DNA of 22,830 nt from DASZOC01 sp035550975 (GTDB lineage Bacteria > Actinomycetota > CADDZG01 > WHSQ01): positions 1-22,830 of the forward strand of contig DASZOC010000045.1 in the NCBI GenBank assembly GCA_035550975.1. Reading direction: 5' to 3'. Position numbers and translations under genes: made by a program. Below are positions 14,132 through 20,671 of the stretch, in pieces. Positions within the stretch are counted from its first letter, which is position 1. Every line of letters begins with the position of its first letter. The notes below the pieces were generated by a model. The model was not told the origin of the DNA and made no database searches. It saw nothing but the letters and a program-made list of their open reading frames with translations.

Positions 14132-14162
14132 TTGACTTGAAGCGTAGTTCAACTGGCAGCAT
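14132..14162 (+). promoter_or_regulatory. MerR-type operator-promoter for the CC-motif gene
   Basis: On the plus strand TTGACT (14132-14137) is a good -35. TTGAA (14137-14141) and TTCAA (14148-14152) form a perfect 5-bp inverted repeat with a 6-base spacer. CAGCAT (14157-14162) sits 19 bases after the -35 as a weak -10. An overlong 19-base spacer with the dyad inside it is the signature of promoters that MerR proteins activate by DNA twisting. It lies between the divergent MerR and CC-motif genes. Confidence 0.65.
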
Positions 14163-14191
14163 GAGGATCCCCTATGCCAAGGAGGCTGAAA

Positions 14192-14509
14192 ATGGATAGC
14201 GCGGAACCCACCGGTTGCACCCTCGGAAGCGACGAGCTGGTCGAGCGCGTCTCGGCGTGGCGAGACATCACGTCGCACGCGATCTCCCGTCACGTAGAAG
14301 CCGATCGCGTCACGTCGGTCTATCCGAAGGACGCAGACCTGCTCGCCCGCCTGCAGAGACTGATCGCGGCCGAGGCATCCTGTTGCTCGTTCCTGAAGTT
14401 CACGATCGAACAGCGTGCCGAAGACATACTCGTGCAGCTGACGTTCCCCGAAGACGCTCGCCGACTCGTCGCGACAGCCTTCGGCTCTGATCTCCTGACG
14501 ACGCGATAG
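14192..14509 (+). CDS. Small cysteine-motif protein divergent from MerR
   Basis: The product is 105 aa. ATG at 14192 is preceded by GGAGG with 6-base spacing; an in-frame ATG at 14174 is less likely because that ribosome site would lie inside the coding sequence. Cys at residue 9 (GCTL) and the vicinal pair C64-C65 in LIAAEASCCSFLKFTIEQ are prominent. From memory, actinobacterial relatives with an E-x-x-CC-x-F-x-F pattern sit next to MerR regulators, but their function is not established. A Cys pair on a helix plus MerR control suggests metal or metalloid binding or redox buffering. The N-terminal half is probably helical (LVERVSAWRDITSHAI) and the end is a beta-alpha unit (ILVQLTFPEDARRLVATAFG). 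Confidence 0.75.
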   Translation: MDSAEPTGCTLGSDELVERVSAWRDITSHAISRHVEADRVTSVYPKDADLLARLQRLIAAEASCCSFLKFTIEQRAEDILVQLTFPEDARRLVATAFGSDLLTTR

Positions 14510-14555
14510 GCGCTCTCCACCAGAGCGCGGATCACGCCACACCGCTATCGCCGCG

Positions 14556-14831
14556 TCACGAGTGCTTCCGAACCTTCACCCGCTGTGAATAAGCCATCAC
14601 CAGCAGTACGCCGAACCACGTCAAGCTGCTCGAGATCGCTACCTTCAAGGCATGGGCGGCGGCGTGATCGAAGAGCAGGAGATCGAGCGGGAAAGAGATC
14701 ATTCCTGCGACGACCGCAGCGGCTGCCGAATACCTGATCGGGTGCCGCAGTCGATATGTGGCACCGCCGACCGCCTCTTCAACACCGCGTGGATTCCGGG
14801 AATCCTCCATCGTCGGACGATACGCTCCCAC
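14556..14831 (-). CDS. Two-helix membrane protein, unknown (91 aa)
   Basis: The product is 91 aa from GTG at 14831, or 84 aa from ATG at 14810; neither has a clear ribosome site. The first 30 residues are soluble and polar (MEDSRNPRGVEEAVGGATYR). Two hydrophobic segments follow, at about 33-54 (YSAAAAVVAGMISFPLDLLL) and 61-81 (ALKVAISSSLTWFGVLLVMA), and the end is basic (QRVKVRKHS). The topology should be N-in/C-in. No family is recognised. It is convergent with the CC-motif gene and divergent from the membrane-anchored protein at 14889. Confidence 0.6.
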   Translation of the reverse strand: MGAYRPTMEDSRNPRGVEEAVGGATYRLRHPIRYSAAAAVVAGMISFPLDLLLFDHAAAHALKVAISSSLTWFGVLLVMAYSQRVKVRKHS

Positions 14832-14888
14832 GAGCAGGGGCAGCCGGATCGCTCCGCTGCGGTGCAGCCGCCGACGGGAGGAGGGGTG

Positions 14889-15395
14889 GTGACCGAACTG
14901 GTCGGGGACCTACAGGTCGAGCAAGACACGACCTTCGAGAAGCGCGAGTGGAACTTCCAGCGCGTCGGTCGCGTGTTGATGTCGCTCATCGTCGTCGCCG
15001 CGCTACTGGGATTTTTCGGCGCGGGGCCATTGAGCCTGACCGAGGTACGAGACGACACCGGCAACCTGAGCCTCGCTTACGAGCATTTCGGCCGCCGCGG
15101 ATCGACCACCGAGCTGGTGGTGGATGTAGCTCCGGCCGCGATCGCCAACGGGAAGGCAGAGGTGTGGCTGTCTTCGCATTATCTGGGCGAGATGCAGGTC
15201 GAGTCGGTCACACCGGCACCCGATCAGGTCACGATCCAAGACGACGGCTATGTCTATACGTTCCTGGTGGATCAGCCAGAAGATGCCGTCACCGCCACCT
15301 TCACCTTCACGATCGACGCCATGGGAACCGTCACCGGTCATGCCGGTCTAGCCGGCGCCGAGCCGATCGAGCTCGACCACTTCTTCACTCCCTGA
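14889..15395 (+). CDS. Membrane-anchored extracytoplasmic protein upstream of DUF421
   Basis: The product is 168 aa. The GTG at 14889 has AGGAGG 4 bases upstream (14879-14884); the open frame continues upstream but overlaps the divergent gene. Residues 1-26 are polar (TFEKREWNFQRVGR), residues 27-47 form one transmembrane helix (VLMSLIVVAALLGFFGAGP), and the rest is a beta-rich outer domain (TTELVVDVAPAAIANGKAEV, WLSSHYLGEMQVESVTPAPDQV, YTFLVDQPEDAVTATFTFTI) ending in IELDHFFTP. It resembles an Ig-like or C2-like sandwich by strand pattern only. The DUF421 gene follows after 23 bases, so the two are almost certainly co-transcribed. Confidence 0.75.
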   Translation: MTELVGDLQVEQDTTFEKREWNFQRVGRVLMSLIVVAALLGFFGAGPLSLTEVRDDTGNLSLAYEHFGRRGSTTELVVDVAPAAIANGKAEVWLSSHYLGEMQVESVTPAPDQVTIQDDGYVYTFLVDQPEDAVTATFTFTIDAMGTVTGHAGLAGAEPIELDHFFTP

Positions 15396-15418
15396 CATAG
15401 ATACGGAAAGGAGCCGCC

Positions 15419-15895
15419 GTGGAGGCACCCCTGAGGGCACTCGTCGTCTATATGTTCCTGCTGATCATTTTCCGCATCGCGGGCAAGAGGACGTTCGCGC
15501 AGATCACCCCGTTCGACTTCGTCCTGCTCCTGATCGTCGGTGAAGCGACCCAACAAGGCCTAATCGGCGACGACTTCTCCGTCACTAAAGCTCTCTTGCT
15601 GATCACGTCACTGCTGGGGATCGACATCCTTCTCTCGTACGCACAGCGGTACGTCAAACCGCTGGACCGGATGGTGGAAGGGCTGCCACTGGTCATACTC
15701 GAAGACGGGCAGAGCATCGACGAAAGGATGAAGAAGGCAAGGGTGGACGAGAGCGACATCCTCGAGGCGGGTCGAAAGGCGCACGGCGTCGAACGACTCG
15801 ATCAGATGAAGTACGCGGTGCTCGAGCGCGACGGTTCGATCTCGGTCGTTCCGAAAGCGGAAGCCAGCTGGCGGGCGGAGTTCGCATCGACCTAA
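15419..15895 (+). CDS. DUF421 (YetF/YcaP-type) membrane protein
   Basis: The product is 158 aa from GTG, with AAAGGAG upstream. The family pattern is clear: YMFLLIIFRIAGKRTFAQIT (11-30), PFDFVLLLIVGEATQQGLIG (31-50), helices to about residue 76, then the soluble DUF421 domain: KPLDRMVEGLPLVILEDGQSI, RMKKARVDESDILEAGRKAHG, LDQMKYAVLERDGSISVVPK. The length is near the short end for the family, which typically has two or three membrane helices and a small C-terminal alpha/beta domain. In Bacillus, YetF-like proteins are linked to spore or stress phenotypes, but the molecular role is unknown. It is transcribed with the membrane-anchored protein upstream. Confidence 0.9.
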   Translation: MEAPLRALVVYMFLLIIFRIAGKRTFAQITPFDFVLLLIVGEATQQGLIGDDFSVTKALLLITSLLGIDILLSYAQRYVKPLDRMVEGLPLVILEDGQSIDERMKKARVDESDILEAGRKAHGVERLDQMKYAVLERDGSISVVPKAEASWRAEFAST

Positions 15896-15951
15896 CGGGT
15901 AGAAAAAGTGCCGGTCCGGCGTCGTCTCCCATAGACCTTGAAGCCCCACGA

Positions 15952-15970
15952 CCGCCGTCGACGCGGTTTT
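15952..15970 (+). terminator. Possible weak terminator after DUF421
   Basis: CCGC (15952-15955) and GCGG (15963-15966) can pair and are followed by TTTT (15967-15970), 57 bases past the DUF421 stop. The stem is short. The rest of the 199-base gap to the FNT gene shows no ORF or stronger structure that I can support. Confidence 0.3.
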
Positions 15971-16094
15971 ATCGCTGGCCGAGGTATCCCCAGGTGTTGA
16001 GATCCTGCGGACGGGTCGGGCTCGCCTGTCGAATTCGTCATGGAATCAACCGATAATCGTCCACCGCGCCGCGCACGACGATACGGTTGCCGCC

Positions 16095-16877
16095 GTGCCG
16101 ACCGCTCCCACGCCTGAGGAGATCTACGAGCGCTCGATAGACGAGGGGCGAAGACGCCTTTCGATGTCGGCGCTCGACAAGGTCGCTACCGGATTCATAG
16201 CGGGTGTCACGATCGTGTTCGGGATCCTCGCGCTCGGGATCGTCTACTCGCTGGTCGAGCCGGAGCTGGGGCCGGGCATCGCAGATGTCGCGGGAGGTCT
16301 CGCGTTCGCCATAGGGCTGGTGTTCCTCGTCGTCGGGCGGTCGGAGCTGTTCACGGAGAACTTCTTCGGCCCCGTTGCTGCAACCGTAGTGAACCCGCAG
16401 CGTTCGTCGTGGTTATCCCTCGGACGACTTTGGATCGTGATCCTGGTCCTGAATCTCGTGGGTGGAATCGTGATGGCGGCGATCGCATCGGTTCCGGGAG
16501 CTCTGCCGGACGGTGCTCCAGAAGCGCTGGCGATGATCGCCGACGAGATCGCCTCGAAGGCGGTCACCGCCACGTTCGCCCGAGCGATAGCAGCGGGCGC
16601 GCTCCTCACGCTCCTGAGCTACATGTTGCACGGGTGCGACTCGACAACGAGTCGCATCAAGATCACGTACATGGTCGGCTTCTTCGTCGCCGTCGGGCCC
16701 TTCGACCACGTCGTCGTCTCGGCTCTCCACCTGCTGTTCGGTATCTGGTTGGGCGGCACCGTGACCTACGTCGACGTCCTCGAGAACCTCGGCATCTCCA
16801 CCGTCGGCAACCTCCTCGGAGGGTTGCTGCTCATCACGCTGACGCACACGGCGCAGGTAAGAAGCGAGACAGGATGA
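16095..16877 (+). CDS. Formate/nitrite transporter (FNT) family channel
   Basis: The product is 260 aa from GTG. Six hydrophobic segments are expected and seen. Family marks are GRSELFTENFFGP (81-93), the helix-break NLVGGIV (120-126), its internal-repeat counterpart GNLLGGLLL (238-246), and GPFDHVVVSA (201-210) with H205 at the position of the conserved pore His. The ELFTEN form, rather than the LFTGN of FocA/NirC, is closer to the YfdC-like branch, whose substrate is not established. Formate, nitrite, hydrosulfide or another small anion remain possible. The N-terminal 25 residues are polar and helical (PEEIYERSIDEGRRRL). The start has only a weak ribosome site. It is convergent with the propeller gene. 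Confidence 0.92.
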   Translation: MPTAPTPEEIYERSIDEGRRRLSMSALDKVATGFIAGVTIVFGILALGIVYSLVEPELGPGIADVAGGLAFAIGLVFLVVGRSELFTENFFGPVAATVVNPQRSSWLSLGRLWIVILVLNLVGGIVMAAIASVPGALPDGAPEALAMIADEIASKAVTATFARAIAAGALLTLLSYMLHGCDSTTSRIKITYMVGFFVAVGPFDHVVVSALHLLFGIWLGGTVTYVDVLENLGISTVGNLLGGLLLITLTHTAQVRSETG

Positions 16878-16932
16878 CCCGCACCTAGCACGTTGCCCAT
16901 GACGTGGTGAGTGTTCGTCGACCGGCCGATGG

Positions 16933-18777
16933 TCAGTGCCGGTGAACCCGGATCCTGGACCGATCTGCTCCGCAGCGGTGCCAGCGGCCGCGGACCTTCT
17001 TGATCACCGAGCTCGCCTCGACCCGATACCGACCGATCAGGTCCTGGTTCTTGAAGTTGTACCGGCCGTCGCGATCGGTGCGGACCGCGCGCAATCGTAC
17101 CCACGGGCCGTCGCTGCTCGAGATCTCGACGACTACCCGGCGCCCTGCCCTGCACGCGTCGAATCCGTCAGTAACGACAATCCGGCCCGAGAAACGGATG
17201 TGCCGTCGCAGCCTGTTCAGGACCAGCGTGGCGCCATGGCGCGGTGTGGGTCCCAGGAGTGCAAGCTTCGTTATGACGGCGTCGTCTCCGCCCGCACGCT
17301 CTCGTTGATGCGCGCGTCGGACCGGGTAGGTGGCCGCACTATGGCCCGCGAGGTAGACGCTCCCTCCGCGGACGTCCACCGCGTCCAGCGTCTCCTCATC
17401 CACCGATCCATCCCATGGATGGACGCCACCGAGGAAGTTAGACGACCGCAAGCTCCCGTGCGGGCCGAAGGTTGCTACAAACCCGTCGTAGTAATCGTTC
17501 ATGAAAGGCTGGAACGTCCATTTTTGGATGAGGTTGCCCGCCGATGTCCTGCCGACGATCGTCGCGTTCCCCTTGGCATCCACCGCCACGGCCTTGGCGA
17601 GGTCGTGCCCCTCCCCGCCGAAATAGGTAGAGAAGATCAACCCGCTCCCGCTGGGATTCACGCGTGTCAGGTAAGCGTCGTCGAGTCCGCCACCGTCGCG
17701 CTGGCGCGCCTGGAACGCATCTTTCGTAGGGAAGTCGATGCTGTGGGTGGACCCGGTGACGTAGGTGCTTCCGTCCGCTCCAATGGCAAGGGCGAAGTTC
17801 TCTTCATCGTCCGCGCGCCCGCCTAACAACGTCGAATAAACGACCCGCGAGGGATCCGATGCGAACTTGGTGACGAAGGCGTCGTACTGGGAAGGCTCGT
17901 AGCGCCGATCGTAAGCGCCTTCGGTAGTCGGGAAGGGCGGACTCATCTCACTATCGAACGCGTAGGTGTCGCCGCTGACATAAACGTTGCCGTCGTGCAA
18001 CGCGACATCTTCGATCTCTTCGTCGCCCCCGCCTCCGAAGTAGGTCGAGTATGTGAAAGCGCCGCCGGACGGCGCGACCTGTGTGATGAATCCGTCGAAG
18101 TTCGGGCTGTTGCCGCCGTAACTGGACTGGTACGCACCTTGGGTCGGAAAGTTGAACGAGTTCGTCGCGCCGCCGACCCACGCCGACCCATCCGGCGCTA
18201 CGTCGACCGCGTTCGCTTCGTCGCTCGTCCGTCCACTGATGAACGTCGAGTAGATGATGTCGCTGCCGGTGGGGTCCAACTTCGTCACGAACGCGTCGAT
18301 CGCAGAACCATCACGTGTCGACTGGGCCGCTGCTTCGATCGGGAAGTCATCCGAGTTCGTGTGCCCCACGACGTATGCGTTGCCTTCGCGATCGACCGCA
18401 ATATCGGAACCGGCGTCTTCGCCCCCTTCTCCGATCCCGTTCACGCCTCCGCCCAGGAGCGTGGAGTACATCAGTTGTCCGGACGCAGAGAACTTCGCTA
18501 CGAACGCGTCGAACGAACCCTTGAGGACGCGCTGGAACGCGCCGCGAGTGGTCGGGAAGTCACTCGAGAAGGTGATGCCGGTCACGTAGACGTTGCCCGA
18601 CGCGTCCGTGTCGAGACCGAAGATGCGGTCGGCTCCGGTGCCTCCGCCGAAGAAAGTAGAGAAAGAGATCCGGCGCGCCCCATCCGCGCCGACCGGCTGC
18701 ACCCCTATCGCGCCCGCGACGATGATCGGCAGAACGATTGCAACGAGCCGACGCCAACCCACGCGCACGTCACACAT
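16933..18777 (-). CDS. Secreted SBBP-repeat seven-bladed beta-propeller protein
   Basis: The product is 614 aa. An N-terminal signal segment (residues 9-31, LVAIVLPIIVAGAIGVQPVG) precedes seven similar units of about 60-70 residues, each with a strand like STFFGGG, STLLGGG, STFISGR, STYFGGG, STLLGGR, STYFGGE or SNFLGGV, then DVA.D..GN.YV.G.T.S.DFPT..GA(F/Y)Q and DAFVTKF. These are SBBP (beta-propeller) repeats, so one complete propeller is likely. Residues about 517-614 are a separate C-terminal domain with Cys 542 and 602, like the end of the protein at 70-1890. The role is probably in binding at the surface; no catalytic residues are evident. The repeats are real protein repeats, not a DNA array. 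The ATG at 18777 lacks a clear ribosome site. Confidence 0.9.
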   Translation of the reverse strand: MCDVRVGWRRLVAIVLPIIVAGAIGVQPVGADGARRISFSTFFGGGTGADRIFGLDTDASGNVYVTGITFSSDFPTTRGAFQRVLKGSFDAFVAKFSASGQLMYSTLLGGGVNGIGEGGEDAGSDIAVDREGNAYVVGHTNSDDFPIEAAAQSTRDGSAIDAFVTKLDPTGSDIIYSTFISGRTSDEANAVDVAPDGSAWVGGATNSFNFPTQGAYQSSYGGNSPNFDGFITQVAPSGGAFTYSTYFGGGGDEEIEDVALHDGNVYVSGDTYAFDSEMSPPFPTTEGAYDRRYEPSQYDAFVTKFASDPSRVVYSTLLGGRADDEENFALAIGADGSTYVTGSTHSIDFPTKDAFQARQRDGGGLDDAYLTRVNPSGSGLIFSTYFGGEGHDLAKAVAVDAKGNATIVGRTSAGNLIQKWTFQPFMNDYYDGFVATFGPHGSLRSSNFLGGVHPWDGSVDEETLDAVDVRGGSVYLAGHSAATYPVRRAHQRERAGGDDAVITKLALLGPTPRHGATLVLNRLRRHIRFSGRIVVTDGFDACRAGRRVVVEISSSDGPWVRLRAVRTDRDGRYNFKNQDLIGRYRVEASSVIKKVRGRWHRCGADRSRIRVHRH

Positions 18778-18864
18778 CGTAGCTACGGAATCACGCGACG
18801 CCCACGTGTCAAAGAAACAGACGCCTTACCGGAGGCAGGGCGACGTAGTCGACGGCCCACTAGG

Positions 18865-19245
18865 ATGATTTTCGTGAAGATCTCTCGAACGATCGTCGTC
18901 CTCGATGCAGCCGACGTCGACGCAGTGAGCTCCTTCTGGGCGCGCCTTCTGGGTGGGACGGTCGAGCCACAAGACGGTTGGAACAACATCGTCGTCGACG
19001 GCGACTGGCGGGTGGCCGTTCAGCTCGCGCCGGACCATGTTCCTCCGGAGTGGCCCGACGGCACGCCGCAGCAGATCCATCTCGATCTGTGGATCGACGA
19101 TCTCGAGACCGCGCACGAGGAAGTGATGGCGTTAGGGGCGCGGGTCTTGAAACCGGCTGACGACCCCGACGCGGCGCACGGCTTCCAGGTCTATGCCGAT
19201 CCGGCCGGCCACCCCTTCTGCCTCTGCTGGGGGTGGCAGATCTGA
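18865..19245 (+). CDS. VOC (glyoxalase-like) superfamily protein
   Basis: The product is 126 aa from ATG at 18865, or 123 aa from GTG at 18874. The GTG has AGGA 8 bases upstream, so it may be the true start. The fold is clear: ISRTIVVLDAADVDAVSSFWARLLGG, then WRVAVQLAPDHVPPEWPDGT, QQIHLDLWIDDLETAHEEVMALGARVL, and the closing strand FQVYADPAGHPFCLCWGW. The pattern is that of Glyoxalase_6-type proteins, with PAGHPFCL typical. The His of IHLDL could bind metal, but the first-strand ligand is absent. The frame extends far upstream (to 17995) only as a shadow of the propeller gene. It is divergent from that gene. Confidence 0.87.
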   Translation: MIFVKISRTIVVLDAADVDAVSSFWARLLGGTVEPQDGWNNIVVDGDWRVAVQLAPDHVPPEWPDGTPQQIHLDLWIDDLETAHEEVMALGARVLKPADDPDAAHGFQVYADPAGHPFCLCWGWQI

Positions 19246-19277
19246 TGCCTGGGCGCGGCTGAATCCGGGAGGTCGAG

Positions 19278-19496
19278 ATGGACGCTCGTCAGGTAGGCAT
19301 CGCCATCATGGTGTTCGGTGCTGTCGTGATCCTTGTCGGCTGGCTCCTGAGCGCGGGGTTGCTGAACTGGTTCGGGCGGCTCCCCGGCGACATCAGGATC
19401 GGGTCCGAATCCACACGCGTCTACTTCCCGCTGACGTCGATGCTGCTCGTGTCGCTGGCGCTGACACTGATCGTGAACCTGATCCGAAGGTTCTGA
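19278..19496 (+). CDS. DUF2905 family membrane protein
   Basis: The product is 72 aa from ATG, with GGGAGG 5 bases upstream. Two hydrophobic helices (about residues 5-32 and 50-68) flank the family signature GRLPGDIRIGSESTRVYFPLTSMLL, which is diagnostic for DUF2905. The function is unknown; members are conserved small membrane proteins in many bacteria. It follows the VOC gene by 32 bases and may be co-transcribed with it. Confidence 0.92.
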   Translation: MDARQVGIAIMVFGAVVILVGWLLSAGLLNWFGRLPGDIRIGSESTRVYFPLTSMLLVSLALTLIVNLIRRF

Positions 19497-19584
19497 ATCG
19501 TCTCATGCAGATCTGACCGCCGCCGCTGCGAGCATGAGCGTACGACCCGCGGGTTCGAGGTCGCGTGCCGCGTCTCCGCGATGT

Positions 19585-19707
19585 TCAGGGCGTAACTTCG
19601 ATCGGGACCTGGAGCCTCTTCGCGTAGCCATCGATCTCTAGCGCGGCGATGTAGTCGCTCGCCGGCGACGCGTCGCCATACTTTGTACGCGGGGAAGGTT
19701 CGACCAC
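19585..19707 (-). CDS. Possible 40-aa ORF in the gap before DUF1801
   Basis: On the minus strand a frame from GTG (19707) to TGA (19585) encodes VVEPSPRTKYGDASPASDYI followed by AALEIDGYAKRLQVPIEVTP. The composition is protein-like and the codon use matches neighbours, but there is no ribosome site, the 5' end lies in the promoter region of the DUF1801 gene, and I recognise no family. It could be the C-terminal remnant of a lost gene. The rest of this 235-base gap shows nothing I can support. Confidence 0.2.
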   Translation of the reverse strand: MVEPSPRTKYGDASPASDYIAALEIDGYAKRLQVPIEVTP

Positions 19708-19731
19708 GATAGCAATAGAGGAGAACGAGCG

Positions 19732-20133
19732 ATGGCGAAATCACGCAAGGCAAATACGACACGAAAGCCGCCTGTCCCATCCGATAGCCACGCCGACATC
19801 GAAGATTGGATCCGTCGGGTGATGCCGGCTCTGCATCCCATCGTCAAGCGGCTGGACGAATCGATCTGCGAGACGATCCCTGGGCTTCAATACGCCATCA
19901 AGTGGAATAAGGCCCATTACGGGTTGCCAGAGCTCGGGTGGATCATCGAGATGGTCGCTTACCACGTCTCCGTGAACGTCGTCTTCTTCGCCGGCGCCGA
20001 ATTCGACCCTCCGCCGCCGCTCGGAACCACCGGACGAACCCGCTACGTGAAGCTCAGAACGCTGGAGGAGGCCCAGCGACCGGAGATGCATGGCTGGATC
20101 GAGCAAGCGGGCCGAGCGCCGGGTTGGAGATGA
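19732..20133 (+). CDS. DUF1801 (YdhG-like) domain protein
   Basis: The product is 133 aa from ATG, with GAGGAG 8 bases upstream. After a basic N-terminus (MAKSRKANTTRKPP) comes the DUF1801 alpha/beta domain: IEDWIRRVMPALHPIVKRLD, ICETIPGLQYAIKWNKAHYG, WIIEMVAYHVSVNVVFFAGA and GRTRYVKLRTLEEA. The P-G-L-x-Y-x-I-K-W-x-K-x-x-Y and phenylalanine-rich central strand are typical. The family is small, soluble and functionally uncharacterised, similar to the Bacillus YdhG fold. No operon partner is certain, as the following ORFs are doubtful. Confidence 0.9.
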   Translation: MAKSRKANTTRKPPVPSDSHADIEDWIRRVMPALHPIVKRLDESICETIPGLQYAIKWNKAHYGLPELGWIIEMVAYHVSVNVVFFAGAEFDPPPPLGTTGRTRYVKLRTLEEAQRPEMHGWIEQAGRAPGWR

Positions 20134-20209
20134 GTGTTGTCCTCAGTGGAGCTTCATCCATGTAGTCGATCGCACGGATGCGTCGGCCACATCGCACCAG
20201 TATCCGGGG

Positions 20210-20353
20210 ATGGTTGCGTGCCGCGTCGAGCTCTATTTCGAATCCGGTGACCGGGTGGGGCAGGAGATCTGGCAACTCTCGGCGCTCGAACCTGAGTCCC
20301 GCCAGCCCGACCTCCTCGTCGTAGAGGTGAGCGGCGAACCACGTGCACCATGA
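20210..20353 (+). CDS. Possible 47-aa soluble protein
   Basis: A frame from ATG at 20210 to TGA at 20351-20353 encodes MVACRVELYFESGDRVGQEI followed by WQLSALEPESRQPDLLVVEVSGEPRAP, which reads like a beta-alpha-beta fragment. GGGG lies directly upstream, a poor ribosome site. Its stop overlaps the ATG of the next ORF by 4 bases, which supports genuine coupled genes. It could also be a degraded gene, since the frame extends upstream without a good start. No family is recognised. Confidence 0.4.
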   Translation: MVACRVELYFESGDRVGQEIWQLSALEPESRQPDLLVVEVSGEPRAP

Positions 20354-20493
20354 CCATCACCTTCGAAGACGGCAAGTTCGAGTCCGGTTCCTTCACTAGG
20401 AGCGGACCGGTCCAAGATCCATGGGAGTTCGAGACCGCGCATCCGGCCAGTCGCCCCATCGAGGACGCCACGCTTGTGTGCAGCCCGCGATGA
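20350..20493 (+). CDS. Possible 47-aa protein coupled to the preceding ORF
   Basis: ATG at 20350 overlaps the preceding stop (ATGA). The product begins MTITFEDGKFESGSFTRSGP and ends IEDATLVCSPR at TGA 20491-20493. It is acidic to neutral and soluble, with one Cys near the end. It could be a separate coupled gene, or the second half of a single protein broken by a frameshift. No family is recognised. It lies just before the tRNA-Gly remnant region. Confidence 0.35.
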   Translation: MTITFEDGKFESGSFTRSGPVQDPWEFETAHPASRPIEDATLVCSPR

Positions 20494-20567
20494 GGGCGTG
20501 GAGGGTTCCCCTACAAAGGTGCGAAGGACATCATCGGCAAGTGGCCAAAAAGCGGAGCTGAACGCGA

Positions 20568-20593
20568 ATCAGGAGCCCGTTCGGACTCCTGAT
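20568..20593 (-). terminator. Strong hairpin downstream of the tRNA-Gly remnant
   Basis: ATCAGGAG (20568-20575) pairs perfectly with CTCCTGAT (20586-20593), with CCG/CGG able to pair inside the loop. On the minus strand it starts 11 bases past the CCA of the tRNA-Gly remnant, where a tRNA terminator would sit. It would also serve the methyltransferase operon running in from the right. There is no U-run. Confidence 0.55.
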
Positions 20594-20604
20594 GTGCTGC
20601 TGTA

Positions 20605-20650
20605 TGGAGCGGGCGACGACATTCGAACTGGCGACCCTCACCTTGCAAGG
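20605..20650 (-). pseudogene. Truncated 3' half of a tRNA-Gly (GCC) gene
   Basis: On the minus strand the last 46 bases of a tRNA can be followed. They start at anticodon-loop/stem remains CCTTGCAAGGTGA, then variable loop GGGTC, T-loop TTCGAAT, acceptor strand CGCCCGC, discriminator T and encoded CCA (20605-20607). Compared with the tRNA-Gly(GCC) pattern I know, one C of the anticodon loop is missing and the T-stem has two mismatches (GCCAG against GTCGT). The sequence 5' of this has no D-arm or 5' acceptor strand. It is therefore a decayed 3' end, not a working tRNA. Such duplicated tRNA 3' ends are typical attachment-site scars. Confidence 0.72.
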
Positions 20651-20671
20651 CTATTTTCGAATCTGGCCCGA

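Noticed and set aside
13556..14542. 328-aa minus-strand ORF
   Set aside because: It overlaps the MerR and CC-motif genes in other frames and has Arg-rich shadow composition; only its last 43 codons (13556-13687) are supported.
16933..18777. Repetitive DNA array or CRISPR
   Set aside because: The periodicity is about 60-70 codons and degenerate at DNA level; it is the SBBP propeller protein repeat.
17995..19245. 416-aa plus-strand ORF
   Set aside because: Most is the complement of the propeller gene, with Arg/Val-rich shadow sequence; only the VOC domain from 18865 is real.
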